A stretch of 64,000 bases of DNA, from the NCBI GenBank assembly GCA_027704905.1, contig CM051006.1:10370225-10434224 (forward strand), written 5' to 3'. The notes beneath the pieces are model-generated. The model was not told the DNA's origin, ran no database searches, and saw only the letters and a program-made list of their open reading frames with translations. A program made the position numbers and the translations under genes. The DNA comes from Muraenolepis orangiensis (taxonomy: Eukaryota; Chordata; Actinopteri; Gadiformes; Muraenolepididae). Of this stretch, positions 42,605 through 55,529 are shown piece by piece (within the stretch, counting starts at the first letter, position 1; each line of letters begins with the position of its first letter).

Positions 42605-44650
42605 AAGATAGATATTTTATTGGCCAATTGCAACAGGTACATTGGAAGGCTTACTCCCCGTCTCCTCCTGCAGTATACATCTCCAAAACAATACCATACA
42701 AATAAAAATTATATGTACAATAAAAATAAACCAAAAAAGAGCAGCAAGTGACTGTTAAATTATATGTACATGTGTTGAATGTACAATTTTTTTTACAAAA
42801 AAATAAATGCTTTTCTTTAAAAGCATTTAAAGTGCCTGTAGTGCGGGTGTAGGTGGGACCCAAAAGCAGTGGGAACAGATGCCAGATGGAACAGGTGCTT
42901 TAATGAAGCATGAGCAAGGCAGAGGTACAGACAGGCACGGCAAAACCAAGGTCGTAATTCAGGCGGTGGTCAAAATCACAGTAGATCCAAAAAACAGAGA
43001 ATCAATGTGTGTGTGAGTGATAATCTAGCAAAGTGTAAGTGTGCGGGGGTAGGCTTAAATAGCATGGTTAATTGTGATGCGCTGCAGCTTCGGTGAGAAT
43101 TAACAAGGGGGTGTAGAGGGAGCGAGGAGACAGGAATGCGGAACGTGATTACAGGGCGTGGCTATCCGGGTGAGTGCTGTGGAAGAGAGGAGACAGGAGT
43201 GCAAACTGTGACAAGTGCAGCAGCATCATGAATACATTGCAGTAACTGTGATGAGTCCAGCAAAGTATGTAAGTCTAATCTTAATGACAACATTATGAAA
43301 GTGAAAGTGTAGTGGCAGCACTCCTAGCAGTTCAGTAGGCGCACTTCCTGTGGATAAAAACGATCCTTAAACCTGGTAGTCCGTGAACGGATAATGCGCA
43401 ACCGGCGACCAGATGTTAGGGGGGAGAAGAGATGGTGCCCAGGGTGGTTGCAGTCCTTTATGATGGACATCTGGTCCTACAGATCTCCTCAATGCATAGA
43501 AGTGAACACCCGATGATCTTCTCTGTCCTCACGACCCTCTGGATGGCTTTCTTGTCCTGTGCAGTGGTGTTGCCGTACCACGCAGTAATGCCACTCGTCA
43601 GGATGCTCTCTACGGTGCCGCGGTAGAAGTTCACTAGCCGCCTATTCCGCTTCAGCATGACCTCCGTGTTGCGGGTCCACGCCAGGTCATCGGAAATGTG
43701 TAGCCCAAGGAAACGGAAGCAGCTGACGACTTCCACCGGTGTCCCGTCCAGGCTGATGGTGGAGTGGGTTCCCCTGGTGGCTCCTGAAGTCCACGATGAG
43801 CTCCTTAGTCTTGCTGATATTCAGTGCGAGGCTGTTGTCCTCACACCATCGCGTCAGCTGGCCTACCTTATCTCTGTACTCTTTTCGTCGGAGTACAGAG
43901 CCACTCGGAATACAGAACCACTCCGTGGTGTCGTCTGCAAACTTGATAATCTGATTATTGCTGTGCATGGCAGTACAGTCATGTGTGTACAGCCGGGGAC
44001 TGAGGCAGCAGCCTTGGGGTGCTCCGGTGTTGAGGACCAGAGATGAGATGTGGTGAAATCTTCACCACTTGAGGCCTGCCTGTCAGGAAGTCCATAATAC
44101 AGTTACAGATGGGGGCGCCCAGACCTAGGTCCCTCAGTTTCAGGACCAGCTTGGAGGGAACGATGGTGTTGAACGCCGAGCTGTAGTCAATAAACAGCAG
44201 TCTGACGTAAGTGTCCCTCTTGTCTAGGTGCTCCAGGTCCGTGTGTAGTGCCAGGGAAATGACGTCGTCTACAGACCTGTTTGGTCGGTATGAAAACTGG
44301 AGTGGATCTAGGGATTCAGGGGTGGAAACATGCAACATTACATGTTTCTCCAGGCACTTCATGGCTATGGGTATTAAAGCCACTGGACGATAATCATTGA
44401 GACATGTTTCCTCTGTCTTTTTGGATAACGGCACAATGGTTGTTGCTTTGCAGCACGCTCAGACGACAGACTGTTGGAGTGATGCATTGTAAATATCGGT
44501 GAACACAGGAACCAGCTGGTCGGCGCAGGTCTTGAAGACACAGGATTGAACTTGGAGCAATCAAAGTCATGTACATCCCCTCAAGTTTTTCTGTTCCCCG
44601 GACCTGGAGAACCTGATGCCGTCCATACTGGCTACCTCGGGAGTTTACAG
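42605..44650 (-). mobile_element. L2-like LINE, RT-bearing, interrupted by an LTR
   Basis: Minus strand from 44650: SLNDYRPVAL-like segment (LNDYRPVALIPIAMKCLEKH), QFSYRPNRSVDDVISLALH, motif A LLFIDYSSAFNTIVPSKL (about 44210-44160), catalytic IIKFADDT intact, NSLALNISKTKELIVDFR, CFRFLGLHISDDLAWT, VNFYRGTVESILTSGITAWY, then the 3' UTR to 42605. Frames are broken, with several shifts. 5'-truncated. Interrupted at 42840-43218 by the LTR described separately. Confidence 0.9.
42845..43213 (-). mobile_element. Solo LTR nested in the L2 3' UTR
   Basis: Minus strand: starts TGTCACAGTTTGC at 43213; CTATTTAAGCC box and TTGCTAGATTATC shared with the LTR at 4282-4775; ends GGGACCCACCTACACCC at 42845, about 10 bases short of the expected terminus. 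Flanks AGTGC (42840-42844) and AGTGC (43214-43218) are a perfect duplication. The uninterrupted L2 copy at 29940-29965 shows the empty site. Confidence 0.88.
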
Positions 44651-44654
44651 CGGT

Positions 44655-45815
44655 AACCGTGACCGCTGTTTTTTCCCCCACAAGCCAACACGGACACAGC
44701 GCTGAAGGAACTGTATGGGGCTATCAACGAACAGGAGTCGGCACACCCCGAGGCTGCTCTCATCGTGGCCGGGGAGGCGAACCTGAAGAAGGTTCTCCCG
44801 AAGTTCTACCAACACATAACGAGCAACACACGGGCCAGCGGATCCTCGACCACTGCTACACCCCCTTCCGTGATGGCTACAAGGCCCTCCTCCGCCCACC
44901 GTTCAGCAAATCAGACCACCGCTCTATCCAGCTACTCCCCGCCTATAGGCAGAGACTGAAGCAACCGATCGCTGTGAGGGAGGTCCAATGCTGATCGGAC
45001 TCTATGCTGCAGGATTGTTTTGATCGCGCTGACTGGCACACTCCGCATTGCCTCGGAAAATAACATCAACGAGTACGCGTCGCCGGTCACCGGGTTCATC
45101 AAGTGCATAGATGACGTTGTTCCGACCAAGTCGGTTCGGATATATCCCAACCAGAAACTGTGGATCAACGGCGATGTTCGCACTGCCCTACACGCACGTA
45201 ATGCCGCCTTTGGCTCCGGGAATATGGAGGAATATACGAGAGCCCGTTACGACCTCCGCAAGACCATCGTCACTGCCAAGCGGTGTTACCTGCCACACTG
45301 TACCCATGGCAATTTGCATCGTCAAAACAGATCCACGGACGACGGAATTGCCATGGCCCTCCACACTGCCCTTTCCCACCTGGAGGGAAAGAACTGTTAT
45401 GTGCGAATGCTGTTTGTGGACTACAGCTCAGTGTTCAACACGATAGTTCCTGCCAAGCTCGACACCAAACTTAGAGGTCTAGGCGTGCCCCCATCCACGT
45501 GCAGCTGGATACTGGACCTCCTGTCGGACCGCCGCCAGGTGGTGAGGATGGGCAGCACCACCTCAGAGCCACTGACCCTCAACACGGGAGCCCCCCAAGG
45601 ATGCGTGCTGAGCCTTTTTCTGTGCCGATATATTGCCTTTTATAAATTGCATTTTTTATTTTGTATTTTTTAATTCTATTCTCTTTTTATTATATTTTTT
45701 ATCTATTTTTATCTTATTTTTATAACTGCTGTCTGTCGTCGGGTATTGCACATACGATTTTCACACCACTGCTTTATACTTTATACTTCAACTTGACTTG
45801 ACTTGACTTGACTTG
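44655..45815 (+). mobile_element. L2-like LINE with internal deletions
   Basis: Endonuclease-end segment ELYGAINEQESAHPEAALIV, then SENNINEYASPVTGFIKCID, LWINGDVRTALHARNAAFGS, motif A MLFVDYSSVFNTIVPAKL and motif B GAPQGCVLS. The catalytic FADD part and the C-terminal tail are deleted; sequence jumps at about 45620 to the 3' UTR (CTGTCTGTCGTCGGGTATTG) and ends in four ACTTG units at about 45795. Same subfamily as 7280-7755. Confidence 0.88.
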
Positions 45816-45819
45816 CCTT

Positions 45820-46570
45820 TTGTGCGGTACTCCGTTCCTTAAGTTTGTTCTGTATGTCAGCATTCATCTATGGTTTCGGGGTTCGGGAATGAGCGAACAG
45901 ACCTGGTCTGGATGCATTCTTCCACTAGCCTGTTAATGTATGCTGTGACATGATGCACATCAAGGTCAGTGGTCTTGAATACACTCCAGTCAGTGATTTC
46001 TAGCCCCCCCCCCCCCCCTGCAGGTGAAGTACGGCATCGTCTGTCCAGCGACGCACGTTCTTTACAACTGTGGGCGTGGACTTCAACTTCTGCTTGTAAG
46101 CGGGAAGTAGAAGCACAGAGGCGTGGTCTGATTTGCCGAATGCCGGCTGCGCAACAGCGCTATATGCTTGCTTGATGGTGGTGTAGTGTGTGTGATCAAG
46201 AGTCTTCTTCAGTCTTGTCAGACATGAGATGTGTTGATAGTATTTTGGTAATACCTTTTTAAATTTGCAGTGGTTAAAGTCCCCCGCTACAATGGGGACT
46301 GCCTCGGGGTAGCGATTCTGAAATTTGCTCACTTCAATGTACTCCAATGCGATGTTGGCATCAGCCCGTGGTTGGACGTAAACCGCCACCATGAGAATAG
46401 CGGAGATTTTCCTCGGCAAGTAAAAAGGGCGACATTTAATTCTCAGTAATTCCAGATAAGATGAGCAATCTTTTCCTGGTGCATTGTGGGATACATTGAG
46501 TGCCCTGTATAGGGTATAGCAATTTTTACTATACATTCTGACAGCACTACAAAAAGGCAAACTCACTATG
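45820..46570 (-). mobile_element. L2-like LINE endonuclease fragment
   Basis: Minus frame 46566-46000: CSSYLELLRIKCRPFYLPRK, ILMVAVYVQPRADANIALEY, IVAGDFNHCKFKKVLPKYYQ (GDFN of an APE endonuclease), LDHTHYTTIKQAYSAV and FGKSDHASVLLLPAYKQKLK. Continues below 46000 in another frame. A poly-C run at 46006-46018 disrupts it. Confidence 0.9.
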
Positions 46571-46731
46571 CAGTTTTCCGATGTATCAAATACTTATTTC
46601 ATGCAATAAAATGCAAATTGATTACTTAAAAATCATACAATGTGATTTTCTGGGTTTTGGGTTCTCTCACAGTTGAAGTGTACCTATGATAAAAATTACA
46701 GACCTCTACATGCTTTGTAAGTGGGAAAGCC

Positions 46732-46737
<6 letters not shown>

Positions 46738-46772
<35 letters not shown>
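46738..46772. repeat. (TA)n microsatellite
   Basis: About 17 TA units. Confidence 0.95.
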
Positions 46773-46775
<3 letters not shown>

Positions 46776-47230
46776 CGAGCAAACTGCTGGCCAGGGTGAC
46801 AGTGACGCGCAGTGTTCACATCCTCATCAAGCGCTGCTGTCATCTCACCTCTCGAGCCGCAGGGATATTTCATTTCATTTGAAGACCGCGTGTCTCCTTC
46901 TGCCCCCACTGGACCAGGTGTCACTCCAGATTTAAAGTGCCGGGAGGAGACAACGTGTCAACGACATGTCACCTTTTTTTATATTTCAAGGGAAACTGAA
47001 ATTGATTCAGCTGCTCTTCCTCTCACCCTCCTCCACTCTCACCCTCCTCCACTGGGCCGAGGAGGGTGACTCCATGGCGCTATGTCTTCCTATGTGTGTG
47101 TGTGTGTGTGTGTGTTGTGATGCCGTTGTCGGACTGTTTAAGTGCGTCGAGGAGACGCCATGGAGAGCATGCTTCTTATGGAGCCTGCTGACAGATCGTT
47201 AAACCCAGAGCTGACAACTAGTGAGGGACC
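46773..47230. other. No gene confirmed; short (GT)n near 47093
   Basis: An open stretch at about 46812-46930 (LEPQGYFISFEDRVSPSAP) looks mildly exon-like but lacks clean splice context. Confidence 0.4.
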
Positions 47231-47665
<435 letters not shown>

Positions 47666-47789
47666 ATACACACACACCAACTGCCATGACAGCTTTCTCA
47701 TCACAGCCACTGTGAATATTCAGGCACACAAATGCACACGCACACGCATGCACGCACGCATGCACATACACATATTGAATATTCTAAAA

Positions 47790-48130
47790 CCAAACTAGCC
47801 TCCGTTTGAAGCATCACGTCCAAAAACTATAAATTCCAGTAACTCCAATTATAATCTAAAAACGAAATGGTCTGAATGGGTTTTTCATGCAAATGAGGTA
47901 TACATCACACAGTAATTGTCAACACCAGGTCATTCTGAGCCCAGCACTGAACCACTTGTGATGGGTCATCATTGATTCCGTTCTACCCTGACAGCTGGTG
48001 GTATGAACAGTCAGAGAAAGTGTCTCTTCCTCTTTAGTTGGTGCCCTTTCATGGCCCATGCTTGGCTTCTTGGTTGGATTGGAACGATACAACGTTGTTT
48101 TTAAAGGTTGGACAACTTCTGTCATCTGTC
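47790..48130. other. No gene seen
   Basis: Unique AT-rich flank. Confidence 0.4.
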
Positions 48131-48196
48131 TTTCACTATTGTAAGTCGCTTTGGATAAAAGCATCTGCTAAATTACTGTAATTGCTAATGTAATTA
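48131..48196 (+). mobile_element. LINE/SINE tail fragment
   Basis: ATTGTAAGTCGCTTTGGATA, AAAGCATCTGCTAAATTACT and a TAATGTAATTAG tail. Confidence 0.75.
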
Positions 48197-49319
48197 GTTA
48201 GTACAGTTGGTTATGTCGTAGTGCTATGGCTTGACCCTGGTCCAAATCTTGACTTTATTACAGTTTAAAAATGTAGAATGTAAGAAGAAGTTTGAGAAAA
48301 CTAAACTATCCGAAAACTAGGATCGAGAAAAATAAGTTTTTAAAATGGTGTGCACAGAGAGGTATAATTAATTTAATGATTGACTGATCTAGTATTCAGT
48401 GATAGGAGACAGGTGGGTGTGTGAGAACATTCAACTGATAGTGGGCCTACTCTATTTTTCCCTAGATTTGTTTGACATGTCTTATCTTCGGGGGAGTATA
48501 GATTGGGTTCTCCCGCATGCAAATGAAGAGAAACTTTGTGGAACTTTGTGAATTTTTTGTGTGGACTCGGTTTCTCTCAATTCTCCGGGAGACAGGCAAC
48601 CATTACAATATAGATGGCTATTTTTGTTCTGTTTGCCGCTGACACATTAAGCCCCATTATGGACGTCCAGAGTGAGATATTTACTATTGAAGTGACAGGA
48701 ACAGACTAGTTTGTTGTGTATCGTCATTAGTGGGGTTTTATTATTATTGTATTGTTATTAGGTATTCCATACGCTTGGTAACTCGGGTCAAAAGTGTGGA
48801 GCGCTTCGCCAGAGTGTAAAGGAAAGCCTCATGGCAGTGCCCTGAGCACCTCATAATCACTTTGCTTGACAGACACACCGAGCAACCCTGATCTCATCAT
48901 TATCGTTAATTATAGCTTTTGCCATGTGTGTATATTTAGAGATAACACAGTGCCAGAACTGTTTTGATGAAGCCTGGTTGATTTTTCCGTGTACACAAAT
49001 CTGTTAACTGAGTTTCCGTTGAATATTATATTATCCATTTGCTTGAAAAGGGTGGATATATATTTGTAGCACTTGTGGGAGATTGTACTGCATTAGGATT
49101 ACATTGAGCAGAGGGGGTTGGCTGGAGAGGGTGGCAGATACTGAAAGAAGGCCACCTTCTTCCTGGATGTTTAATATACATCCAGGAAGAAGAGTTTGTG
49201 CCACTTATGTGTAACTTGGTAGAATAAAGGCGGAATGTACAATCACATTCTAAATGTAGTCATTTACTAGACACTTTCTTCAGAAGGTTCATCAGAAGGT
49301 GACAACCATCGAAGTATCC
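48197..49319. other. No gene seen; one stem-loop
   Basis: Mostly AT-rich unique DNA. A stem-loop lies near 49156-49193 (TTCTTCCTGGATGT against ACATCCAGGAAGAA). Confidence 0.5.
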
Positions 49320-49480
49320 AGTGTGAGCAATTACAAGGGCGCTAGATAGTCTAGTAGGGGCTATGGTGCTTGACTCCAACCCTTCTGGGTGTGAACCCCA
49401 ATGTTCAACCAATGTCTACCTGTAGGTATCCTTTAGCAAGAAGCCAGTGATATTCTGATCTACCAATCGCCCTTCATACA
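49320..49480 (+). mobile_element. tRNA-derived SINE fragment
   Basis: GCTAGATAGTCTAGTAGGGG (A box) and CTGGGTGTGAACCCCAATG (B box) in the same order as the SINE at 28645-28785; tail decayed. Confidence 0.6.
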
Positions 49481-50269
49481 AATACTGTGTCCTACGCTTT
49501 TTACAATGCCAGTTATAGGTATCATACATATTCACTACCGACAGTGTGTCACTAAACCTCCAAAACACTGCATTTCCTTCTCTATACTCCTGGCTACTCT
49601 CAGTTATCCGTTAAGCTTTGGTTGAAAGAAGAAACTTGATGTGATATATGTGTGATATATCTTGTGATATATCTGTGCTATATCTTATTCGATCGTCAGC
49701 ATTGTATGGTATGCCACTTTGTCACTAATACTAGACTAAGACAGGACTAAAATCCTTTGTTCTTGGCAGTCTGCCAACCAGTGTGTGAACATTTGACTCT
49801 GCTTCGAACCCAGGTGTGGTGTGTGATGTGTGGAGCTCCGTCTGAGCGGTGGTTGTTGTTGATGATGATCTCATAGTGTTTGAATTTGATCTGAAACAGG
49901 GGGTTGACATCACTTTAAAGACACTGTTGGTAAGATTTGAGAGTTGTAAAGAGAGAGGGCAGAAAAGAGCGGAAGAGAGCAAGATTTAGAACTCGACAAC
50001 ACCCAAAAAAACCTCCCCTCCCTCCCTGCTCCCTCCCTCCCTACATTTCTCATTGCTGTTCATTGAGAAGTGTTACATTTCACGCACCTGTGATTGACAG
50101 GCAAGATGGACTGCCCCAACAAATCACGGAAGAGATGCCTTGTGATTGGTCAGAAATTAGGTTAGAGCTGTCTAAAATCGAAATAGTCTCAAACAGTCAT
50201 AATAGTGCTTAAATGCCTAAACAGAAACCTTTAACCAACCATCATCAGAAACTGGAAACTGGATGTTTG

Positions 50270-50270
<1 letters not shown>
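49481..50270. other. No gene seen
   Basis: A TGTGATATAT-repeat near 49640-49680 and a C/T-rich patch near 50010-50040. Confidence 0.4.

Positions 50271-50306
<36 letters not shown>
50271..50306. repeat. (GT)n microsatellite
   Basis: About 17 GT units. Confidence 0.95.
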
Positions 50307-50310
<4 letters not shown>

Positions 50311-50759
50311 TGAGATGAGATAATGGATGCCAGTACTTACTTTCCTCCGCCCCGGCCAACTTTTAATTGATCTTCAGGCGGTTAAAGGACCGCAATTGCT
50401 TGCTGCTGAAATAGTTGCTGCTCAAATATTTACCTTCAGTGCTGGAGCGGCGCTGTGTGTACTGCACCCTACGGTGTACACTGTGGCTCTTTGTTTCGCA
50501 GTACAGACGGTGTGTATTGTAACTTAATTAGTTCACTGACATTTAACACTTTGAACATGGTAGACACGGTTTACTGTTCTGGTTCTCTTGAGATCAGTTC
50601 ATTCATTCCTGTGACAATTCCCATGGTCAACAGCCTCCAGCCCTAATTATCCGTGTGTCTTCATGTCTGTTGAAGTTTACCCAGGGTGTGTGCACGTGAT
50701 CGGCATGTGGTGCTATAATAATGAAAATGAGGTGCGGGGGAAGGTGTTGTAGGTCCGGG

Positions 50760-51595
50760 GGACTGCCTCGTGGTTCTCTTGGTACTGCGATGGTATTGGC
50801 CGCTTTTAACCGGCCAACATTTCTGTGAGCAAAAAATAGTTTATGCTGGTCGTGGAACAACAGACCAGCTTTTCACTCTTGCAAGGATCCTGGAGGGGGC
50901 TTGGGAGTATGCACATCCGGTCTACATGTGTTTTGTGGATTTGGAGAAGGCATATGATCAGGTCCCTCAGAAAATACTGTGGGGGGTGCTGCGGGAGTAT
51001 GGAGCGTGGGGGTCACTACTGAGGGCCATCCAATCTCTGTACTCCCAAAGCAAGAGCTGTATCCGGATTCTCGGTAGTAAGTCTGGGCTGTTCTCAGTGA
51101 GTGTTTACCGCACCATTGTAACCAAAAGAGAGCTGAGCCAGAAGGCAAAGCTCTCAAACTTCCGATCAGTCTTCGTTCCTACCCTCACCTATGGTCATGA
51201 ACAATGAGTAATGACCGAAACGAATACAAGCGGCCAAAATTAATTTCCTCAGGAGGGTGGCTAGAATCTCCCTTAGGGATAGGGTGAGAAGCTCAGTCAC
51301 TCGTGAGAGACTCAGAGTAGAGCCGCTGCTCCTTCGCATAGAAAGGAGCCAGTTGAGGTGGTTCGGGCATCTAGTAAGGATGCTTCCTGGGCGCCTCCAG
51401 AGGGAGGTTTTCCAGGCACATTCAACTGGGAAGAGACCAGACCAAGGTACAGGTGGGGTGATTACATCTCCACGCTGGCCTGGGAACGCCTCGGGATCCC
51501 CCAGTCAGAGCTAGTCGATGTTGCCAGGGACAGGGAAGTTTGGAGTCCCCTGCTGAAGCTGCTACCTCCGCGAACCGACCACGGATAAGTGGTAG
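50760..51595 (+). mobile_element. RTE/Rex-like LINE fragment
   Basis: The frame from 50770 encodes TTDQLFTLARILEGAWEYAH, VYMCFVDLEKAYDQVPQKIL (RT motif A) and LLRAIQSLYSQSKSCIRILG, then jumps by deletion to VTKRELSQKAKLSNF and VPTLTYGHEQ before a stop. Later frames give RISLRDRVRSSVTRERLRVE, LLLRIERSQLRWFGHLV and the C-terminal ISTLAWERLGIPQSELVDVA. The catalytic YADD region is deleted. Clade label is by general resemblance only. Confidence 0.88.
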
Positions 51596-51673
51596 ACGAT
51601 GGATGGAAGGTGTGTTTGTGTGCGATTGGACCCGCTTGGGGCCTTACATAACTGTTAATTTAAGTAACTGTTT

Positions 51674-51709
<36 letters not shown>
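51674..51709. repeat. (GT)n microsatellite
   Basis: About 17 units. Confidence 0.95.
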
Positions 51710-51712
<3 letters not shown>

Positions 51713-52047
51713 TTTTCTTTCGATGTCCACATTGTTTGAAATAGCCTTTTATTTTTATTTTGGCACAGTCGAGTTGAGGACGCTTGAGATCTTTTAAACA
51801 ATAATGTGGTTGTTTGTGTGTCACTCCTAAAGACGACTCTCTGTGTGTTCTCTTGGAGTTATATGCCAAGTCCACGCCAGGATACCACTAAACAGCTCAT
51901 ATATTACTATTACTATGTTACGTTTCATCATGCCAAACCCTCTCTCATTAACCTTCGGCATTTTTCAATTGTGTGTGCTGCACTTTGCATTTATTTATTT
52001 CGTATTCTGTAGAGATTCCTCAGATTTGCTCATATATAAATAAAATT

Positions 52048-52053
52048 AATATA

Positions 52054-52130
<77 letters not shown>
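52048..52130. repeat. (TA)n microsatellite
   Basis: About 40 TA units with two ATTTATA interruptions. Confidence 0.95.
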
Positions 52131-52135
<5 letters not shown>

Positions 52136-54811
52136 TCATCAGTTGTTCATTTGTAACATATTGGGGTTTAGCCTGTATACCAGACAGGCTTGTAGTCTTC
52201 ATATACAGACTCCTCATTTCACTCCATTTCCATCTTCAGTCAGACTTTGCATCCACTCTGGGATTTTTCGATCCAATCACTAGAGACCAACGTATCCGCC
52301 TGAATCTAAGGTCATTAATGGTATTACTCCTACTTGGCCAGACCTGAATCAGAAAGGTGCAAAGGTCTGGACCCGGGCAAGTGAGCTTGGCCTTCAGAAA
52401 AGAATGACGACTGAGATTGACAATCCTGTCTCAATTCACCGCAACGTCGCTAGGAAAATGCCTTTCTGTAAAACGTTTATTCAACACTGCAACAAAGTAG
52501 AACTTCTGAACATAATGGTGTGTGTCACAGTTCTACTATAGCAATGACAGCGCCCCCACTATTCTCAGGGACAAATTACCTTGGCTGCCACAATAAGATA
52601 ATTATATCGAAGATTTAAAGTGACAATGTTTTTTTTGTTGGTAAAACTAGATAATACCACCCCCCTACACACACCCGTTCTAGTTCTTGGTAAAAGTATT
52701 TGTACTTCAGGGTTCTCCCCAGGATTGTTTTTCCTTTCCATGCTCTTTAATAGGCTAGTTTAATAGTGCGGCAACTTAATTCAAACTTTTTACAATGTAC
52801 AAACTTGTTGTTTTATGATAACTAATTACCCCCTTTTATTTAAAGCTGTATTTTGTGTATTCGAGCATTCACACCGACGTCACCATACAGCCACACTAGA
52901 AATATACTATTGATGACTTTCAAGTGACGTCAAAGCTGATTGAAATACGACCGGAGAACCGGACGTCGGCCATGTTGGTGGATATACAATCTGCTATCAG
53001 CTACAGACTCACTGTTAGTCAGGCGTTTAAAACTCTTTGTTTCGTTCTTTTCAAGTGCTATATCAGTCATGCCATATAATTGTGGCCACAATAGCATTTC
53101 TGTAAGTGGCCAATACTTTTTTTTTATTCCATCTATAATCAAAAATCAAGGGCTGGCTTAATAACATTGGCAGATCAAAAAACAATCTAAAAGTAGAAAA
53201 AAATAAAGTATACCCCTGTGTGTAGCAATCATTTCATCTCAGGTTATCTACTTTAGATTTTTAGTTCCACCCTATCTCCCTGCACCATTGGGAAACACTG
53301 ATCTAGATATATATCTGTAGTACATTATAATAGCTACAAATAGCAACAATCCAGTGATTTATTCACCTAAAACTGATACTACATTATGCCGATTAATTGT
53401 TTGCAACTAGTGATGGGCGAACATTTAAGAACAAATCTTAAAAGGACTCTTTTTTTTGTGTTCTGATCCCGTATGTACGGGATCAGTCTGACGAACGTCC
53501 AAGTTATTTTCCCACTACTCACACATGCCCACTCGCTGACTGACGAGTGTACTGTTCAAGCTGCCTATGGCTGCGGGTCCTGTGTCTGGTGCAGTCGCTC
53601 AAAACAACCAATGAATAGAGGGATGATTGTCTTGAGGACGTCATGAGGAGTGACTAGTCGAGACAGCCAGCCAAGCTACTCGCTTGCTGAACTGAGATCT
53701 CAAATGAACCGTTCCCTCGAACCAACACAAAAATCACTTGATGATGGAAGAGCTTAAAGCTCAAAAGCAAAAGATCAAATAACAAAAAACCTGATGGTGG
53801 CGTGGCATGACGTGGAAACAAAACGCCGGAGAGCTCGGCATAATACACAAGACAATCTGGCAACAAGACAGTGAATGCCTGGACCTATTTATGCCAAGAG
53901 ACATCACCAGGTGCAAATAATAATGACATCACAAACAATCACAGGGGGCGTGAGGAAGACCAAATAAAACAGAAAACTTGATAGACATTCAGCACAGTTG
54001 GCGACGCACAACAGCCGTGATAAAGATGCAGAGGTGTCGACCAGTGGTTTTCAACTGTTCTGTGAAACCTCTATGTGGTTTGCATTCCTTATCTCTGTAT
54101 CTCTGTCTATTTGTGGGATATTCAGCATTTGATTTCATACTTTTGGAAAACGTAAAGCAGAGCTGGGGGTATCGGGTATACTATTGGAGGCTGTCTATTA
54201 TTTATTGAAACCAATGAAAACTCTTTGTACTTTAAATTGCTCCTAATACTAGGATGGGTTAAATGCAGAGAACACGTTTCACTGTATGTCTTCATGTATG
54301 TGACCAATAAAGAGGATTCAATCCTCACGATTTGTTTGTTGTTTGTTGTATTGTGTGTGACATGTGCTGTGATTGGCTGTTTCAATGACGTCGCCAACTG
54401 AAATCTACCACAGCGCGCAAGCATGGCAAAACACGCTTGGAATGTACGGTAAATGCTATTGTGCTTTTATGGAATGGATTGTTCCACTCATCCACTTTGA
54501 TTTAGGCCCAGCTGTCATTTAATAATTTAATCCTGGCAAAATGAATACATTTTGTATTCGTTCAATCAAATGTCGAGTGTAATATATCGTAGCGATGGAG
54601 TTCTCGCTGTTTAATCCAGCGATATAAATATCCGGATGAACGAGAAGCCTCAGGGATCACTATGACAACCGGACGTCAAGCTACTGCTAGAACAAATGTG
54701 ACAAAATAAACTCTGCTGTGGAAGAAATGTATGCTAACACAATGGAGAGTAGCCTTAGTAGTGGAGCGTAATGCTCACCATGATCAAAAATATTTTGTAT
54801 GCTGCACCACA
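52131..54811. other. No gene supported
   Basis: Contains CRE-like GACGTCA sites near 52876, 52926 and 52964, a short palindrome GATCCCGTATGTACGGGATC at 53466-53485, and a TAGTGATGGGCGAAC motif at 53408 resembling a hAT end. No conserved reading frame. Confidence 0.4.
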
Positions 54812-54908
54812 CAGGTGTGTGTGTGTGTGTATTTGGGGGGGGGGGGGAGGGGCTATGTGTGTGTATCAGTGGCGAAGCGTGTCTATCACAACTGGACCTT
54901 CTGTAGAC

Positions 54909-55315
54909 CAGGGGTTCCCCAACTTTTCAGCCCGCGACCCCCAACATAACAGACCCCCCCCCCCCCACTATCACCGGAGGGACTGAAACATTAAAAACAA
55001 CGTGTGCACAGATCTTCACCATCGAGAACATCGTGAAGTCCAAGGGGGTGGGGGGGGGGGGGTAATCGTGATATTGAAAATTGTGTGTGGCTTTTTTTTC
55101 AGCTGCAAATGATACTGTTGTGAATCTGTCGGAATCAAAATTCCTTTATTCGTCACCCGTACATATATAAAAATATCTATGCACACGTTATTATTAACAA
55201 TAAAAACCTCATGGTCACATCAAGAGGATTCAGAAATCATCTCGCGACCCCCCCCTCGGGGTCCCGCGCACCCCCCCCCCTCGGGGTCCCGCGACCCCCA
55301 CTTTGGGAACCCCTG
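54909..55315. mobile_element. Non-autonomous hAT element with perfect 8-bp duplication
   Basis: Left end CAGGGGTTCCCCAACTTTT, right end CACTTTGGGAACCCCTG. Flanked by CTGTAGAC at 54901-54908 and 55316-55323. Interior is C-rich with CTCGGGGTCCCGCG repeats at about 55254-55297 and has no coding capacity. Terminal sequence and 8-bp duplication identify a hAT/Charlie-type MITE. Confidence 0.93.
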
Positions 55316-55529
55316 CTGTAGACCACCACCCCCACCATTCGAAAATTCAGTTGTTCTAGTCAGACGGACGTCACAGAGGTGTCACTTTATGCCTTATCTC
55401 ATTTAGGAAGATCAGATTGTCGCAGCCAATTCCCAAGTGTACCATAGTTGTAAAGCAGTGTCCATGTAGTGAAGTAACAGACCACCACAGCCCACCACAC
55501 AAGCTATCGGTTAAAGGGACGGTCTAACA

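Noticed and set aside
46812..46930. Possible exon reading LEPQGYFISFEDRVSPSAP
   Set aside because: No ATG, no clear acceptor-donor pair and no neighbouring exon; a weak resemblance to known proteins could not be substantiated.
53405..53720. Possible hAT MITE starting TAGTGATGGGCGAAC
   Set aside because: No matching inverted end or 8-bp duplication could be found.
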